Shown here: in pieces, positions 54,314 through 62,818 of the stretch
Position numbering within the stretch: position 1 is the first letter of the stretch
Layout: each line of letters begins with the position of its first letter
Assembly (NCBI GenBank): GCA_910574965.1
Contig: CAJTDB010000010.1
Span: 1 to 64,000 of the forward strand
From: Lachnospiraceae bacterium
GTDB lineage: Bacteria > Bacillota > Clostridia > Lachnospirales > Lachnospiraceae
Direction: 5' to 3'
DNA length: 64,000 nucleotides
Made by a program: the position numbers and the translations under genes
The notes under the pieces: generated by a model
Databases searched by the model: none
What the model was told of the DNA's origin: nothing
The model's input: only the letters and a program-made list of their open reading frames with translations

Positions 54314-54455
54314 GATGCGGAACCTTAGACAGATGCGGAACTTAAAACAGCATCTGTCCGAAGAGGCCCGGAAGTATGTTCAGATGCGGAAGCATGGGAA
54401 CATACTTCCCCCTAAGTGGGTCTCTTTAGACAGATGCGGAACTTTAAATAGGAGG
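54314..54455 (+). repeat. GGAACT-linker hairpin repeat before the second ECF sigma gene
   Basis: A partial copy (GATGCGGAACCTTAGACA, 54316-54333) is followed by a complete unit: linker GATGCGGAACTTAAAACA, stem GCATCTGTC (54350-54358) pairing with GACAGATGC (54429-54437), inner stem GGAAGTATGTTC / GAACATACTTCC, and right linker GGAACTTTAAATAGGAGG, the ribosome site of the sigma gene. A further 185 bp upstream (54129-54313) holds only AT-rich sequence with a possible ECF-type motif TGTAAC at 54276. Confidence 0.88.
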
Positions 54456-54949
54456 TGGTGAGTCTGAAGGATATTGAACATGCCTATGTGCAGCATGCCA
54501 GGGAGGTATACCGCTATCTGCTTAGCCTGTCCCATGACGAAGACTTAGCAGAGGAACTGACCCAGGAAACGTTCTTTCGTGCTATGCGGACAATAAGCAG
54601 TTATGATGGCAGTTGTAAATTGTCTGTGTGGCTCTGCCAGATCGCCAAACACCTCTGGTACCAGTGGATGGAGAAACGCGCCCGGTGGAAGCAGACAGAG
54701 CTGACAGAGGAGATTCCCGGTCGGGAGTCGCCGGAGAAGGCCACACTGCTTTATATGGAGAAAACCGCGCTCTATGAGGCCATCCATGCGCTTCCGGAGC
54801 CTATGCGCGAGCTGGTTCATCTGCGTCTGACCGGCGAATTTACCTTTGCGGAAATCGGGCGGATACTGGGGAAGAGCGAAAACTGGGCCCGCACAACCTT
54901 TTACCGTGCAAAACAGAAAATCATGGAAGAAATGGAGGGATCGAAATGA
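54455..54949 (+). CDS. ECF RNA polymerase sigma factor
   Basis: A 164-aa sigma factor: region 2 YVQHAREVYRYLLSLSHDEDLAEELTQETFFRAM, region 4 LPEPMRELVHLRLTGEFTFAEIGRILGKSENWARTTFYRAKQKIM. Start is uncertain: GTG 54455 overlaps the GGAGG ribosome site, GTG 54458 is three bases away, and the well-spaced codon 54464 is CTG. It is divergent to the other sigma/anti-sigma pair and is coupled to its own anti-sigma gene by ATGA. Confidence 0.9.
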   Translation: MVSLKDIEHAYVQHAREVYRYLLSLSHDEDLAEELTQETFFRAMRTISSYDGSCKLSVWLCQIAKHLWYQWMEKRARWKQTELTEEIPGRESPEKATLLYMEKTALYEAIHALPEPMRELVHLRLTGEFTFAEIGRILGKSENWARTTFYRAKQKIMEEMEGSK

Positions 54950-55731
54950 AATGCTGCATCATCAAAGATCTGCTGCCAGGTTATGTTGACGGACTGACCA
55001 GCAGGGAAACCAATACAGAGATCCAAAAGCATCTAAAAGGATGCGCCTCGTGCCGCACCGCTTATGAGCAGATGTCCGCCGTGCTTTTAGAAGAATGTCT
55101 GCCAATGGAGAAAGAGGCTGATTTTCTCCGGCTGATGAAAGAAAGAATGCGCAAAAAATATGTCGCGGCCATCCTTTTGACCTTTGTCTTTGTGTCCGGA
55201 CTGATGATCTTTCTAAAAACATATGATCTTCCGATACCCTACGATCCGGAGTGTATGACGACGGAGATCTATCAGATGGCATATGTACCCAATTCTTTCG
55301 GTCTTAGAGAATGGAGGAGTCTGGATGTGCTGGAACCGGACCAGCGGGAAGCGGCTGCCGCGGGAGCGTATGAGACGATGGAAGCGCTGCGGCTGCTTCT
55401 GACCCGATCTGTAGGAAGCGACGGCATCACTTCTGCGGGAAGGACCATTCAGAGAAACGGGGAAAATGTAAGGGTGATTTACTATTGTTATACTACGTCC
55501 TTATGGAACCGGCTGTTTTCGGAGGAGAACCGGTTCGTATGCCGCTCGACGGCAACCGGAGCCGTTTACGAAAGGCTGTTTCAAAGAAGTGAAGTCAGCC
55601 ATTATGAACAGGAGCAAAGGGAGATCTATTATTTGCCCATGGGAAATATGAATCGCCTGGAGCGGCTTTCCGATGAGGAATTTGATGCACTGAGAGAAAA
55701 AGCCGCACTGGTCTTTCGGGGAGAGATCTAA
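54946..55731 (+). CDS. Zinc-finger anti-sigma factor
   Basis: A 261-aa membrane protein. N-terminal zinc-finger CCIIKDLLPGYVDGLTS ... HLKGCASC (His-x3-Cys-x2-Cys, about 28-35), a ZAS anti-sigma pattern, then a helix, one membrane segment (AAILLTFVFVSGLMIFL, about 73-90) and an extracytoplasmic domain. It should hold the partner sigma factor at the membrane. It overlaps the sigma gene by four bases. Confidence 0.88.
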   Translation: MKCCIIKDLLPGYVDGLTSRETNTEIQKHLKGCASCRTAYEQMSAVLLEECLPMEKEADFLRLMKERMRKKYVAAILLTFVFVSGLMIFLKTYDLPIPYDPECMTTEIYQMAYVPNSFGLREWRSLDVLEPDQREAAAAGAYETMEALRLLLTRSVGSDGITSAGRTIQRNGENVRVIYYCYTTSLWNRLFSEENRFVCRSTATGAVYERLFQRSEVSHYEQEQREIYYLPMGNMNRLERLSDEEFDALREKAALVFRGEI

Positions 55732-55777
55732 CATGAAGTATTGTAAAAATGGAATCAAAAGAAAGGAGAACAAACAT

Positions 55778-56224
55778 ATGTTCTATGCTGTATATTTGCT
55801 GTTCGTTTTATTGTATCTGTTTATGGGAATCGGAGGAGCAGATAAGGGGATATACTTTGCGGACCAGACAACACTGCGGTTTGTTGTAGTTCCGTGTATC
55901 CTGATGCTCTTTTGCACAAAATCTTTCCGTGCGTTTGGCAGAGCCTTTCTGTTTGCTTTTGGGAAGCGGGACCAGGAGATCTCAAAGTATCAGGAGAGCG
56001 CTCAGTCGGTGAAGATGGTAATGGTTACGGCGCATATTTTCGGGACGGTCTGCTTTCTCATTGGAATAATCAACGCCATTCGCTTTACAGACTGGTCATC
56101 TCCCGACTGCTTTGGATGGCTTTGTATGGATCTGTCAGTGGCTGTGCTCTCTTTGTTTTATCCGCTTTTCATCTGTATGATCCTGCTGCCGGTCTTTTTT
56201 ATGCTGAAAAGGCATCTTTCCTAA
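55778..56224 (+). CDS. Small membrane protein, possible MotA/ExbB-like
   Basis: A 148-aa protein with about four hydrophobic segments (about 2-17, 29-43, 80-100, 116-140). The middle FRAFGRAFLFAFGKRDQEISKYQESAQSVKMVMVTAHIFG and the end LFYPLFICMILLPVFFMLK recall the conserved part of MotA/TolQ/ExbB-type channel proteins, but the match is weak. Start 55778 follows AAAGGAG. It is likely in the sigma operon. Confidence 0.55.
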   Translation: MFYAVYLLFVLLYLFMGIGGADKGIYFADQTTLRFVVVPCILMLFCTKSFRAFGRAFLFAFGKRDQEISKYQESAQSVKMVMVTAHIFGTVCFLIGIINAIRFTDWSSPDCFGWLCMDLSVAVLSLFYPLFICMILLPVFFMLKRHLS

Positions 56225-56354
56225 AAAACCTTGCTATTTCCTCTATATTTTAGTATAATCTGACGTAGAGGGTAAAAGCGCTTGTTTTTTCCCTTTGTAA
56301 ACGTGCTGCAGTCCATGGCTGCAGGATGACAAAATGTATTGGAGGAGATTGCTA

Positions 56355-58427
56355 ATGAACGTTTACACAACAGACAGTATCCGCAACGTCGTCTTTTTGG
56401 GACATGGCGGGAGCGGCAAGACCAGCCTGGTCGAAGCGATGGCATATGTATCCGGACTGACCGGACGTATTGGAAAGGTCACCGATGGAACGACCATCAG
56501 TGACTATGATAAGGAAGAGATCAAACGCAAATTTTCCATCAATACTTCTGTCGTACCGATCATCTGGAAGGATACGAAGATCAATATTTTAGATACGCCG
56601 GGATTCTTTGACTTTGTAGGCGAGGTGGAAGAGGCAGTGGCAGCGGCTGACGCGGCAGTCATCGTCGTATCCGGCAAGGCAGGCGTAGAAGTCGGAACGG
56701 AGAAGGCATGGGAGCTATGTGAGAAATACAAGCTGCCGCGCATGTTCTTCGTATCAGATATGGATGTGGACAATGCGTCCTTCCGCGAAGTCGTGGAGAC
56801 ACTGACAGAAATGTACGGCAAAAAGATTGCGCCGTTTTACCAGCCCATTCGCGAGAATGAGAAATTCGTAGGCTACATAAATGTTATGAAGATGGCGGGC
56901 CGCCGTTTTACGGGTATCGGTACAAGAGAAGACTGCGAGATCCCGGATTACTGTAAGCCGAACCTGGATATTTACAGAGAAGCTATGATGGACGCGGTGG
57001 CAGAGACCAGCGAAGAATTTATGGAGCGGTATTTTGCGGGAGAGGAATTTTCCGTAGGCGAGATCCGTGCAGCCATGAAAACGAATGTGGAGGACGGGAG
57101 CATTATTCCGGTGTCCATGGGTTCAAGTGTTGAGCTTCGGAATATCCATAATATGTTAAATGATGTAGTTGAGCTGCTCCCATCTCCGGATAAGAAGGAG
57201 TGTGCAGGCATCAATACGAAGACCAATGAGATTTTCCAGGCAGATTATAATTTCTCAAAGGCAAAATCCGCGTATGTATTCAAGACCATCGCAGATCCGT
57301 TTATTGGAAAATATTCTCTCATCAAAGTGTGTTCCGGTGTTATCAAGTCGGATGATGTATTGTACAATTCCTCCACAGAGTCCGAAGAGAAGCTGAATAA
57401 ACTCTATATCATGAGAGGAAATAAGCCCATTGAAGTAAGTGAGATTCATGCGGGGGATATCGGTGCCATCGGAAAGGCAAACTGCAAGACCGGCGACACG
57501 CTGTCCACGAAGGCGGCTCCGGTAGTATTTGGAAAGACCGAGATTTCCAAGCCTTATACCTATATGGCATATCGGGCGAAGAAAAAAGGCGATGAAGACA
57601 AGATTTCCCAGGCACTGGCGAAGATGATGGATGAAGATCTGACCATCAAGGCGGTCAACGATTCCGAGAATCGCCAGACGCTGCTCTATGGTATGGGAGA
57701 TCAGCATCTGTCCGTGATTGTCAGCACTCTTGCAGAGAAATATAAAGTAGAAGTGGAGCTTGACCGTCCAAAGGTTGCATTCCGTGAGACTCTTCGGAAG
57801 AAATCGGACGTAGAATACAAATATAAGAAACAGTCCGGCGGACACGGGCAGTATGGTCATGTAAAGATGACTTTTGAACCGTCCGGAGATCTGGAGACGG
57901 CATATATATTTGACCAGATGGTTGTGGGCGGTGCAGTTCCGAAGAACTATTTCCCGGCAGTGGAAAAGGGTGTGCAGGAATCTGTTACCAGAGGACCTTT
58001 AGCGGGCTATCCGGTTGTGGGCGTAAAAGCAGTCCTCTATGACGGCTCCTATCATCCGGTAGATTCCTCTGAGATGGCTTTCAAGACGGCTGCGATCCAG
58101 GCGTTTAAGAAAGGCTTTATGGAGGCTTCACCAGTGCTCTTAGAGCCCATTGTTACGATGACGGTTCTTGTTCCGGATAAGTATACCGGTGATGTCATGG
58201 GCGATCTGAACAAGAGAAGAGGCCGTGTGCTTGGCATGAATCCAGCAGGGGCAGGCAAGACGGAAGTTGTTGCAGATGTGCCCATGATGGAGATCTTTGG
58301 ATACAACACGGATCTTCGTTCTATGACGGGCGGAAGCGGCATATATTCTTATGAATTTGCACGGTATGAGCAGGCACCGTCGGATGTGCAGGAAAAAGAA
58401 GTGGCGGCAAGGGCAGCGGAAGCTTAA
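56355..58427 (+). CDS. Elongation factor G-like GTPase (EF-G-2 type)
   Basis: A 690-aa translational GTPase. P-loop LGHGGSGKTSLVEAM (about 17-31), switch region SDYDKEEIKRKFSINTSV, DTPGFFDFVGEV. The NKxD base-recognition motif reads SDMD (in FVSDMDVDN), a non-standard form also seen in some EF-G paralogs. Domains II-V follow, with the domain IV motif YKKQSGGHGQYGHVKM and domain V ending near the C-terminus. It is not the housekeeping fusA, which sits in the str operon; its ribosomal role is unknown. Start 56355 with GGAGGAG upstream. Confidence 0.88.
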   Translation: MNVYTTDSIRNVVFLGHGGSGKTSLVEAMAYVSGLTGRIGKVTDGTTISDYDKEEIKRKFSINTSVVPIIWKDTKINILDTPGFFDFVGEVEEAVAAADAAVIVVSGKAGVEVGTEKAWELCEKYKLPRMFFVSDMDVDNASFREVVETLTEMYGKKIAPFYQPIRENEKFVGYINVMKMAGRRFTGIGTREDCEIPDYCKPNLDIYREAMMDAVAETSEEFMERYFAGEEFSVGEIRAAMKTNVEDGSIIPVSMGSSVELRNIHNMLNDVVELLPSPDKKECAGINTKTNEIFQADYNFSKAKSAYVFKTIADPFIGKYSLIKVCSGVIKSDDVLYNSSTESEEKLNKLYIMRGNKPIEVSEIHAGDIGAIGKANCKTGDTLSTKAAPVVFGKTEISKPYTYMAYRAKKKGDEDKISQALAKMMDEDLTIKAVNDSENRQTLLYGMGDQHLSVIVSTLAEKYKVEVELDRPKVAFRETLRKKSDVEYKYKKQSGGHGQYGHVKMTFEPSGDLETAYIFDQMVVGGAVPKNYFPAVEKGVQESVTRGPLAGYPVVGVKAVLYDGSYHPVDSSEMAFKTAAIQAFKKGFMEASPVLLEPIVTMTVLVPDKYTGDVMGDLNKRRGRVLGMNPAGAGKTEVVADVPMMEIFGYNTDLRSMTGGSGIYSYEFARYEQAPSDVQEKEVAARAAEA

Positions 58428-58442
58428 GTTGTATAAAGACGA

Positions 58443-58481
58443 AAAGGGGCCGGGCGCCGTATGGGCGGCGGTCCCTTTTTT
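58443..58481 (+). terminator. Terminator after the EF-G-like gene
   Basis: GGGGCCGGGCGCC pairs with GGCGGCGGTCCC, followed by TTTTTT. Confidence 0.85.
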
Positions 58482-58566
58482 GACATGATGGTTAAGAAAA
58501 CGCTAAGAACAACCGCGAATAGAATAAGAGAATTTAGCAGAAAATAGCAGAGGTGAGAGGGCAGAA

Positions 58567-59811
58567 ATGAAGAAGTATGTGGTATTATGCGGGAGGAGAG
58601 CATGGCTGCTGATCCGATGGCTGATTCTGGCGGGGGCGACAGGAGTTATATTAGGAGTTGTCGGCGGATGGTTTGGAATAAGTATCACAGTAGTGACGCA
58701 GTTGCGGGAAAGCCATCCATGGATGCTGTACCTGCTTCCGGCAGCAGGACTTCTGATCGTGGGAATGTACCGGCTGGATCCGTATAAGACAGGGACCAAT
58801 CTGGTGCTGGAAGGGATACAGTCGGGGGCATATATCCCTCTGCGTATGGCGCCTCTGATTGCGGGTTCGACGATCCTGACCCACGCGTTTGGAGGATCCG
58901 CAGGCCGGGAAGGTGCAGCGCTGCAGTTGGGCGGAAGTGTGGCGGGAACGCTGGGAAAATGGCTGAAACTGGAAGAATATGACCACAGGATCATGATTAT
59001 GTCCGGTATGAGCGCAGGGTTTTCGGCACTGTTCGGGACACCTCTGACGGCGACAATCTTTGCTATGGAAGTGACCAATGTGGGAATTATGCAGTATGCG
59101 GCACTGGTGCCCTGCAGCGTGGCGGCGCTGGTGGCAAAGGAGATGGCAGAGTTTGTGGGGGCTCACGGAGAGCATTTTACCCTGCCGACAGTAGCGGCAT
59201 TTAATCCCCAAAACGCCTTTCTGGTTATTCTGCTGGCTTTTTGCTGCGCAGGCGTCAGTATCCTTTTTTGTGCAATGCTTCACACCGCAGAGCGTATTTA
59301 CAAAAAATGGATTCCCAATGAATGGCTCCGGGTGGTGGCCGGGGGGAGTCTGGTTGTTTTGATGACCCTGCTTTTAGGGACGACCGATTATCTGGGAGCC
59401 GGAATGCCGGTGATCGAACTGGCGATGGAAGGAAAGGTGATAGCGGCGGCATTTCTGCTGAAAATGGTATTTACAGGGATCTCTTTAGGCAGTGGTTTCC
59501 GCGGAGGTGAGATTGTGCCTTCCCTCTTTGTAGGGGCCACGTTTGGCTGTCTGTTCGGACAGATAACCGGGCTGTCGCCGTCTCTGGCGGCTGCCTGCGG
59601 TATGGCGTCTGTCTTCTGCGGAGTGACCAACTGTCCGATCTCGTCTCTGCTTCTAAGCTTTGAACTGTTCGGCTTTAACGGGATGCCGTTCTTTCTTCTG
59701 TCTGTATGCATCAGCTATCTGGAATCCGGCTACTATGGGTTGTATCATAGTCAGAAGATTTTCTATTCCAAGACCAATCTGCAGGTGCTGGATCGGAATA
59801 CAAAAAAATAA
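58567..59811 (+). CDS. CLC-family anion channel/antiporter
   Basis: A 414-aa protein with about ten membrane helices. The gating-glutamate motif is GGSAGREGAALQLGG (about 109-123), and GFRGGEIVPSLFVGA (about 311-325) corresponds to the GxFxP region. The first selectivity motif GSGIP is not present; its place is taken by KTGTNLVLEG, so the anion is uncertain. Atypical CLCs of bacteria include fluoride exporters. No CBS domains. It is bounded by terminators and is a single gene. Confidence 0.87.
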   Translation: MKKYVVLCGRRAWLLIRWLILAGATGVILGVVGGWFGISITVVTQLRESHPWMLYLLPAAGLLIVGMYRLDPYKTGTNLVLEGIQSGAYIPLRMAPLIAGSTILTHAFGGSAGREGAALQLGGSVAGTLGKWLKLEEYDHRIMIMSGMSAGFSALFGTPLTATIFAMEVTNVGIMQYAALVPCSVAALVAKEMAEFVGAHGEHFTLPTVAAFNPQNAFLVILLAFCCAGVSILFCAMLHTAERIYKKWIPNEWLRVVAGGSLVVLMTLLLGTTDYLGAGMPVIELAMEGKVIAAAFLLKMVFTGISLGSGFRGGEIVPSLFVGATFGCLFGQITGLSPSLAAACGMASVFCGVTNCPISSLLLSFELFGFNGMPFFLLSVCISYLESGYYGLYHSQKIFYSKTNLQVLDRNTKK

Positions 59812-59828
59812 CGATGGTTTGCAAAAAG

Positions 59829-59857
59829 CTTTTCGGACTTTTCCGGGAAGTTTTTTT
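59829..59857 (+). terminator. Terminator after the CLC gene
   Basis: CTTTTCGG / CCGGGAAG stem (with G-U pairs), loop ACTTTT, followed by seven T. Confidence 0.7.
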
Positions 59858-59925
59858 GTGTTAGAATCAGTTTAGATTAGGAATTTTATGATGACGCGGC
59901 TGCGCAGAATGGAGGAAAATTCGTT

Positions 59926-61521
59926 ATGGCGGAAGGGAAAGATTTATTATCGGTACTGTGGAGCGGTGCAGATGTGCTCAGAGGGAAAATGGATGCTAAC
60001 GAATATAAAACCTATCTTTTAGGATTGGTTTTTTATAAATATTTATCTGATTCCTATTTGGCGAAGGTATATGATCTTCTCAAAGACGAAAATCCAAAGA
60101 GTCTTGAGGAGGCACAGCGTGTATATGAAGATGCAATGGAATCAGAGGATGCAGAAGAATTGCTGAGTGAGATAAAGGAATCAAAGCATTATACGCTTGA
60201 TCCGGAAATGACATACATAAGCATGTTAAATGCAGCTAAAAATAATTCATTTAACAGAGAAAAACTACAGGCGGCTTTTAATCGTATAGAAGAATCCGAT
60301 GAACTGTTCAACGGTTTGTTTTCCGATGTGGATTTATATTCAAATCGGCTTGGCACAGGAGATCAGAAGCAGAGTGCGACGATTGCGGAAGTCATTAAAG
60401 TATTGGATGGGGTAGATATCATCCATACAAAAGGAGATGTTCTTGGGAACGCATATGAGTATCTGATCGGTCAGTTTGCATCTGAAACCGGTAAAAAAGC
60501 GGGGGAGTTCTATACACCCCATGGACCGGCACAAGTTCTTTGCAGAATCGCAATATCCGGCCAGGAGGAGAAAAAAGGATTACAGGTGTATGACCCATGC
60601 ATGGGGTCGGCCTCTTTGATGCTGAGCTGCAGAAATTATTCAAAGGAACCGGATTATGTGAAATATTATGGTCAGGAGCTGATGCCGTCAACCTATAATC
60701 TGGCGCGTATGAATATGTTTCTGCATGGAGTCCTGCCTGAAAATCAGCACCTCAGAAATGGAGATACTCTTGATGCGGACTGGCCTACGGATGAGGAGAC
60801 AGAGTTTGACGTAGTCACCATGAATCCGCCTTATTCGGCTCATTGGTCTGCTGCTGAGGGCTTCAAACAAGATGAGAGATTTATGGACTATGGCGGGAAG
60901 CTTGCTCCGAAGTCAAAAGCAGATTATGCATTTTTATTGCATGGGTTCTACCATTTAAAGCAGACAGGTACGATGGCGATTGTCCTTCCTCATGGTGTTT
61001 TGTTTCGAGGTGCTGCGGAAGGGACCATCCGAGAGATACTTCTTGAAAATGGATCTATCTATGCGGTTATTGGACTGCCATCCAATATGTTTTATAATAC
61101 CTCAATTCCTACATGCATTGTAGTATTAAAAAAACATAGAGAAGGGCGTGATGTACTGTTTGTTGATGCGTCTAAGCTGTATGAAAAAGAAAAGAAGCAA
61201 AATGTCATGCAGGAGGAACATATTGACAAAGTGTTGGAACTGTATCATGCCAGAAAAACGATAGATAAAGTGTCATATCTTGCATCTTTCGAGGATATCA
61301 AGGCAAATGATTATAATTTGAATATTCCCAGATATGTGGATACCAGCGAGGAAGAACCGGAAGTGGATCTTAGACAGCTTTCCGAAAATATAAGAGAAAC
61401 AAACGAAGCCATCAAAGCTGGAAACGATGTATTGCTTGAAATGCTTGGAGAATTGACTTTTGCAGATTCTGAAACGAAGGATGCGGTTGAAGAATTGATG
61501 AGTGCTCTCAGGGAGGCGTAA
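59926..61521 (+). CDS. hsdM: Type I restriction-modification system, methyltransferase (M) subunit
   Basis: A 531-aa N6-adenine DNA methyltransferase. N-terminal HsdM_N helices (LWSGADVLRGKMDANEYKTYLLGLVFYKYL), AdoMet motif region GEFYTPHGPAQVLCRI and DPCMGSASLML (about 200-232), and the catalytic NPPYSAHW (about 304-311). Together with HsdS it methylates the target; with HsdR it forms the restriction enzyme. The ribosome site is GGAGG. Base composition becomes richer in A/T from here, fitting acquired DNA. Confidence 0.96.
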   Translation: MAEGKDLLSVLWSGADVLRGKMDANEYKTYLLGLVFYKYLSDSYLAKVYDLLKDENPKSLEEAQRVYEDAMESEDAEELLSEIKESKHYTLDPEMTYISMLNAAKNNSFNREKLQAAFNRIEESDELFNGLFSDVDLYSNRLGTGDQKQSATIAEVIKVLDGVDIIHTKGDVLGNAYEYLIGQFASETGKKAGEFYTPHGPAQVLCRIAISGQEEKKGLQVYDPCMGSASLMLSCRNYSKEPDYVKYYGQELMPSTYNLARMNMFLHGVLPENQHLRNGDTLDADWPTDEETEFDVVTMNPPYSAHWSAAEGFKQDERFMDYGGKLAPKSKADYAFLLHGFYHLKQTGTMAIVLPHGVLFRGAAEGTIREILLENGSIYAVIGLPSNMFYNTSIPTCIVVLKKHREGRDVLFVDASKLYEKEKKQNVMQEEHIDKVLELYHARKTIDKVSYLASFEDIKANDYNLNIPRYVDTSEEEPEVDLRQLSENIRETNEAIKAGNDVLLEMLGELTFADSETKDAVEELMSALREA

Positions 61522-61523
61522 TT

Positions 61524-62816
61524 ATGGCAGATACACCAAAGATAAGATTTAAAGGATTTACGGATGATTGGGAATGGCGGAAGTTGGGAGAGGTAATGAA
61601 TGTAACCTCAGTAAAACGCATTCGTCAATCCGATTGGACTGATAGCGGAATTAGATTTTTAAGGGCGAGGGATATTGTATCTGCAACAAAGAATGAAGAG
61701 CCTGAAGACTATTTATATATTTCAAAAGAGAAATATGATGAGTATAGTTTAATATCAGGAAAAGTTGCTATTGGGGATATGCTTGTTACAGGAGTTGGAA
61801 CGATTGGAGTGCCATACTTAATAAGGAATTCAGAGCCTTTGTATTTTAAAGATGGAAATATTATTTGGTTTCAAAATGATAATAAAATTGATGGTGATTT
61901 CTTTCTTTACTCATTTTCGGGAAGAGTAATTCAGAACTTTATAAATAAATCTGCTGGTATTGGCACAGTAGGGACATATACTATTGACAATGGTAAAAAA
62001 ACGCCTATTTCTTTACCTGAAATGAAGGAGCAAAACCAAATAGGAACATTTTTCTGTAGCCTCGACCATCTCATCACCTTTCACCAACGTAAGTGCGATG
62101 CTGCAAAAGTATTGAAGAAATATATGCTGCAAAAAATGTTTCCTCAAAATGGAAGGGAAGTTCCAGAGATTCGATTTTCTGGTTGCATAGATGCTTGGGA
62201 ACAGTGTAAGATTAAATGGTTTATAAATGAAGGTATTATAGAAGCTCCAATGGACGGCAATCATGGAGAAAAACATCCAACAGCGAGTGAATATGTTGTG
62301 GATGGAATTCCGTTTCTGATGGCTTCTGATATTTATAATGGAAAAGCAGATATTTACCATTGTAAATATATAACAAAAGAAAGGGCCAATAAACTTGATA
62401 AGGGGTTTGCTATAAATGGAGATGTTTTAATTACGCATAAAGCAACAATAGGAGAAACTGCTATTCTCCAAGATTTGAGGACAGAATATGCTGTATTAAC
62501 ACCACAAGTAACATACTATAGGATTCATGATGAGAGCCGATTAGATCAAAAATATTTATATGCTTATTTTAACTCAGAGGAATTTCAAAATGATTTAAAG
62601 ATAAAAGCAGCTCAGTCTACAAGACCATATATCGGAATATCAGCTCAACAAAATCTAATGATAAAATTCCCGATAAATATAAGGGAACAGAAACAAATTG
62701 GAACATATTTTGTAAACCTCGACCACCTCATCACCCTACACCAGCGCAAATGCGACGAACTAAAAGAAGTAAAACGTTTTATGCTGCAAAATATGTTCCC
62801 GCAGAAAGGACAATAA
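61524..62816 (+). CDS. hsdS: Type I restriction-modification system, specificity (S) subunit
   Basis: A 430-aa protein with two target-recognition domains (about 10-185 and 215-405), each followed by a conserved helical segment, DHLITFHQRKCDAAKVLKKY (about 182-201) and DHLITLHQRKCDELKEVKRF (about 398-417). The two segments are also similar as DNA, giving a direct repeat about 650 bp apart. The TRDs decide the bipartite recognition sequence, which cannot be read from sequence. It is the most A/T-rich gene in the window. Confidence 0.95.
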   Translation: MADTPKIRFKGFTDDWEWRKLGEVMNVTSVKRIRQSDWTDSGIRFLRARDIVSATKNEEPEDYLYISKEKYDEYSLISGKVAIGDMLVTGVGTIGVPYLIRNSEPLYFKDGNIIWFQNDNKIDGDFFLYSFSGRVIQNFINKSAGIGTVGTYTIDNGKKTPISLPEMKEQNQIGTFFCSLDHLITFHQRKCDAAKVLKKYMLQKMFPQNGREVPEIRFSGCIDAWEQCKIKWFINEGIIEAPMDGNHGEKHPTASEYVVDGIPFLMASDIYNGKADIYHCKYITKERANKLDKGFAINGDVLITHKATIGETAILQDLRTEYAVLTPQVTYYRIHDESRLDQKYLYAYFNSEEFQNDLKIKAAQSTRPYIGISAQQNLMIKFPINIREQKQIGTYFVNLDHLITLHQRKCDELKEVKRFMLQNMFPQKGQ

Positions 62817-62818
62817 CT

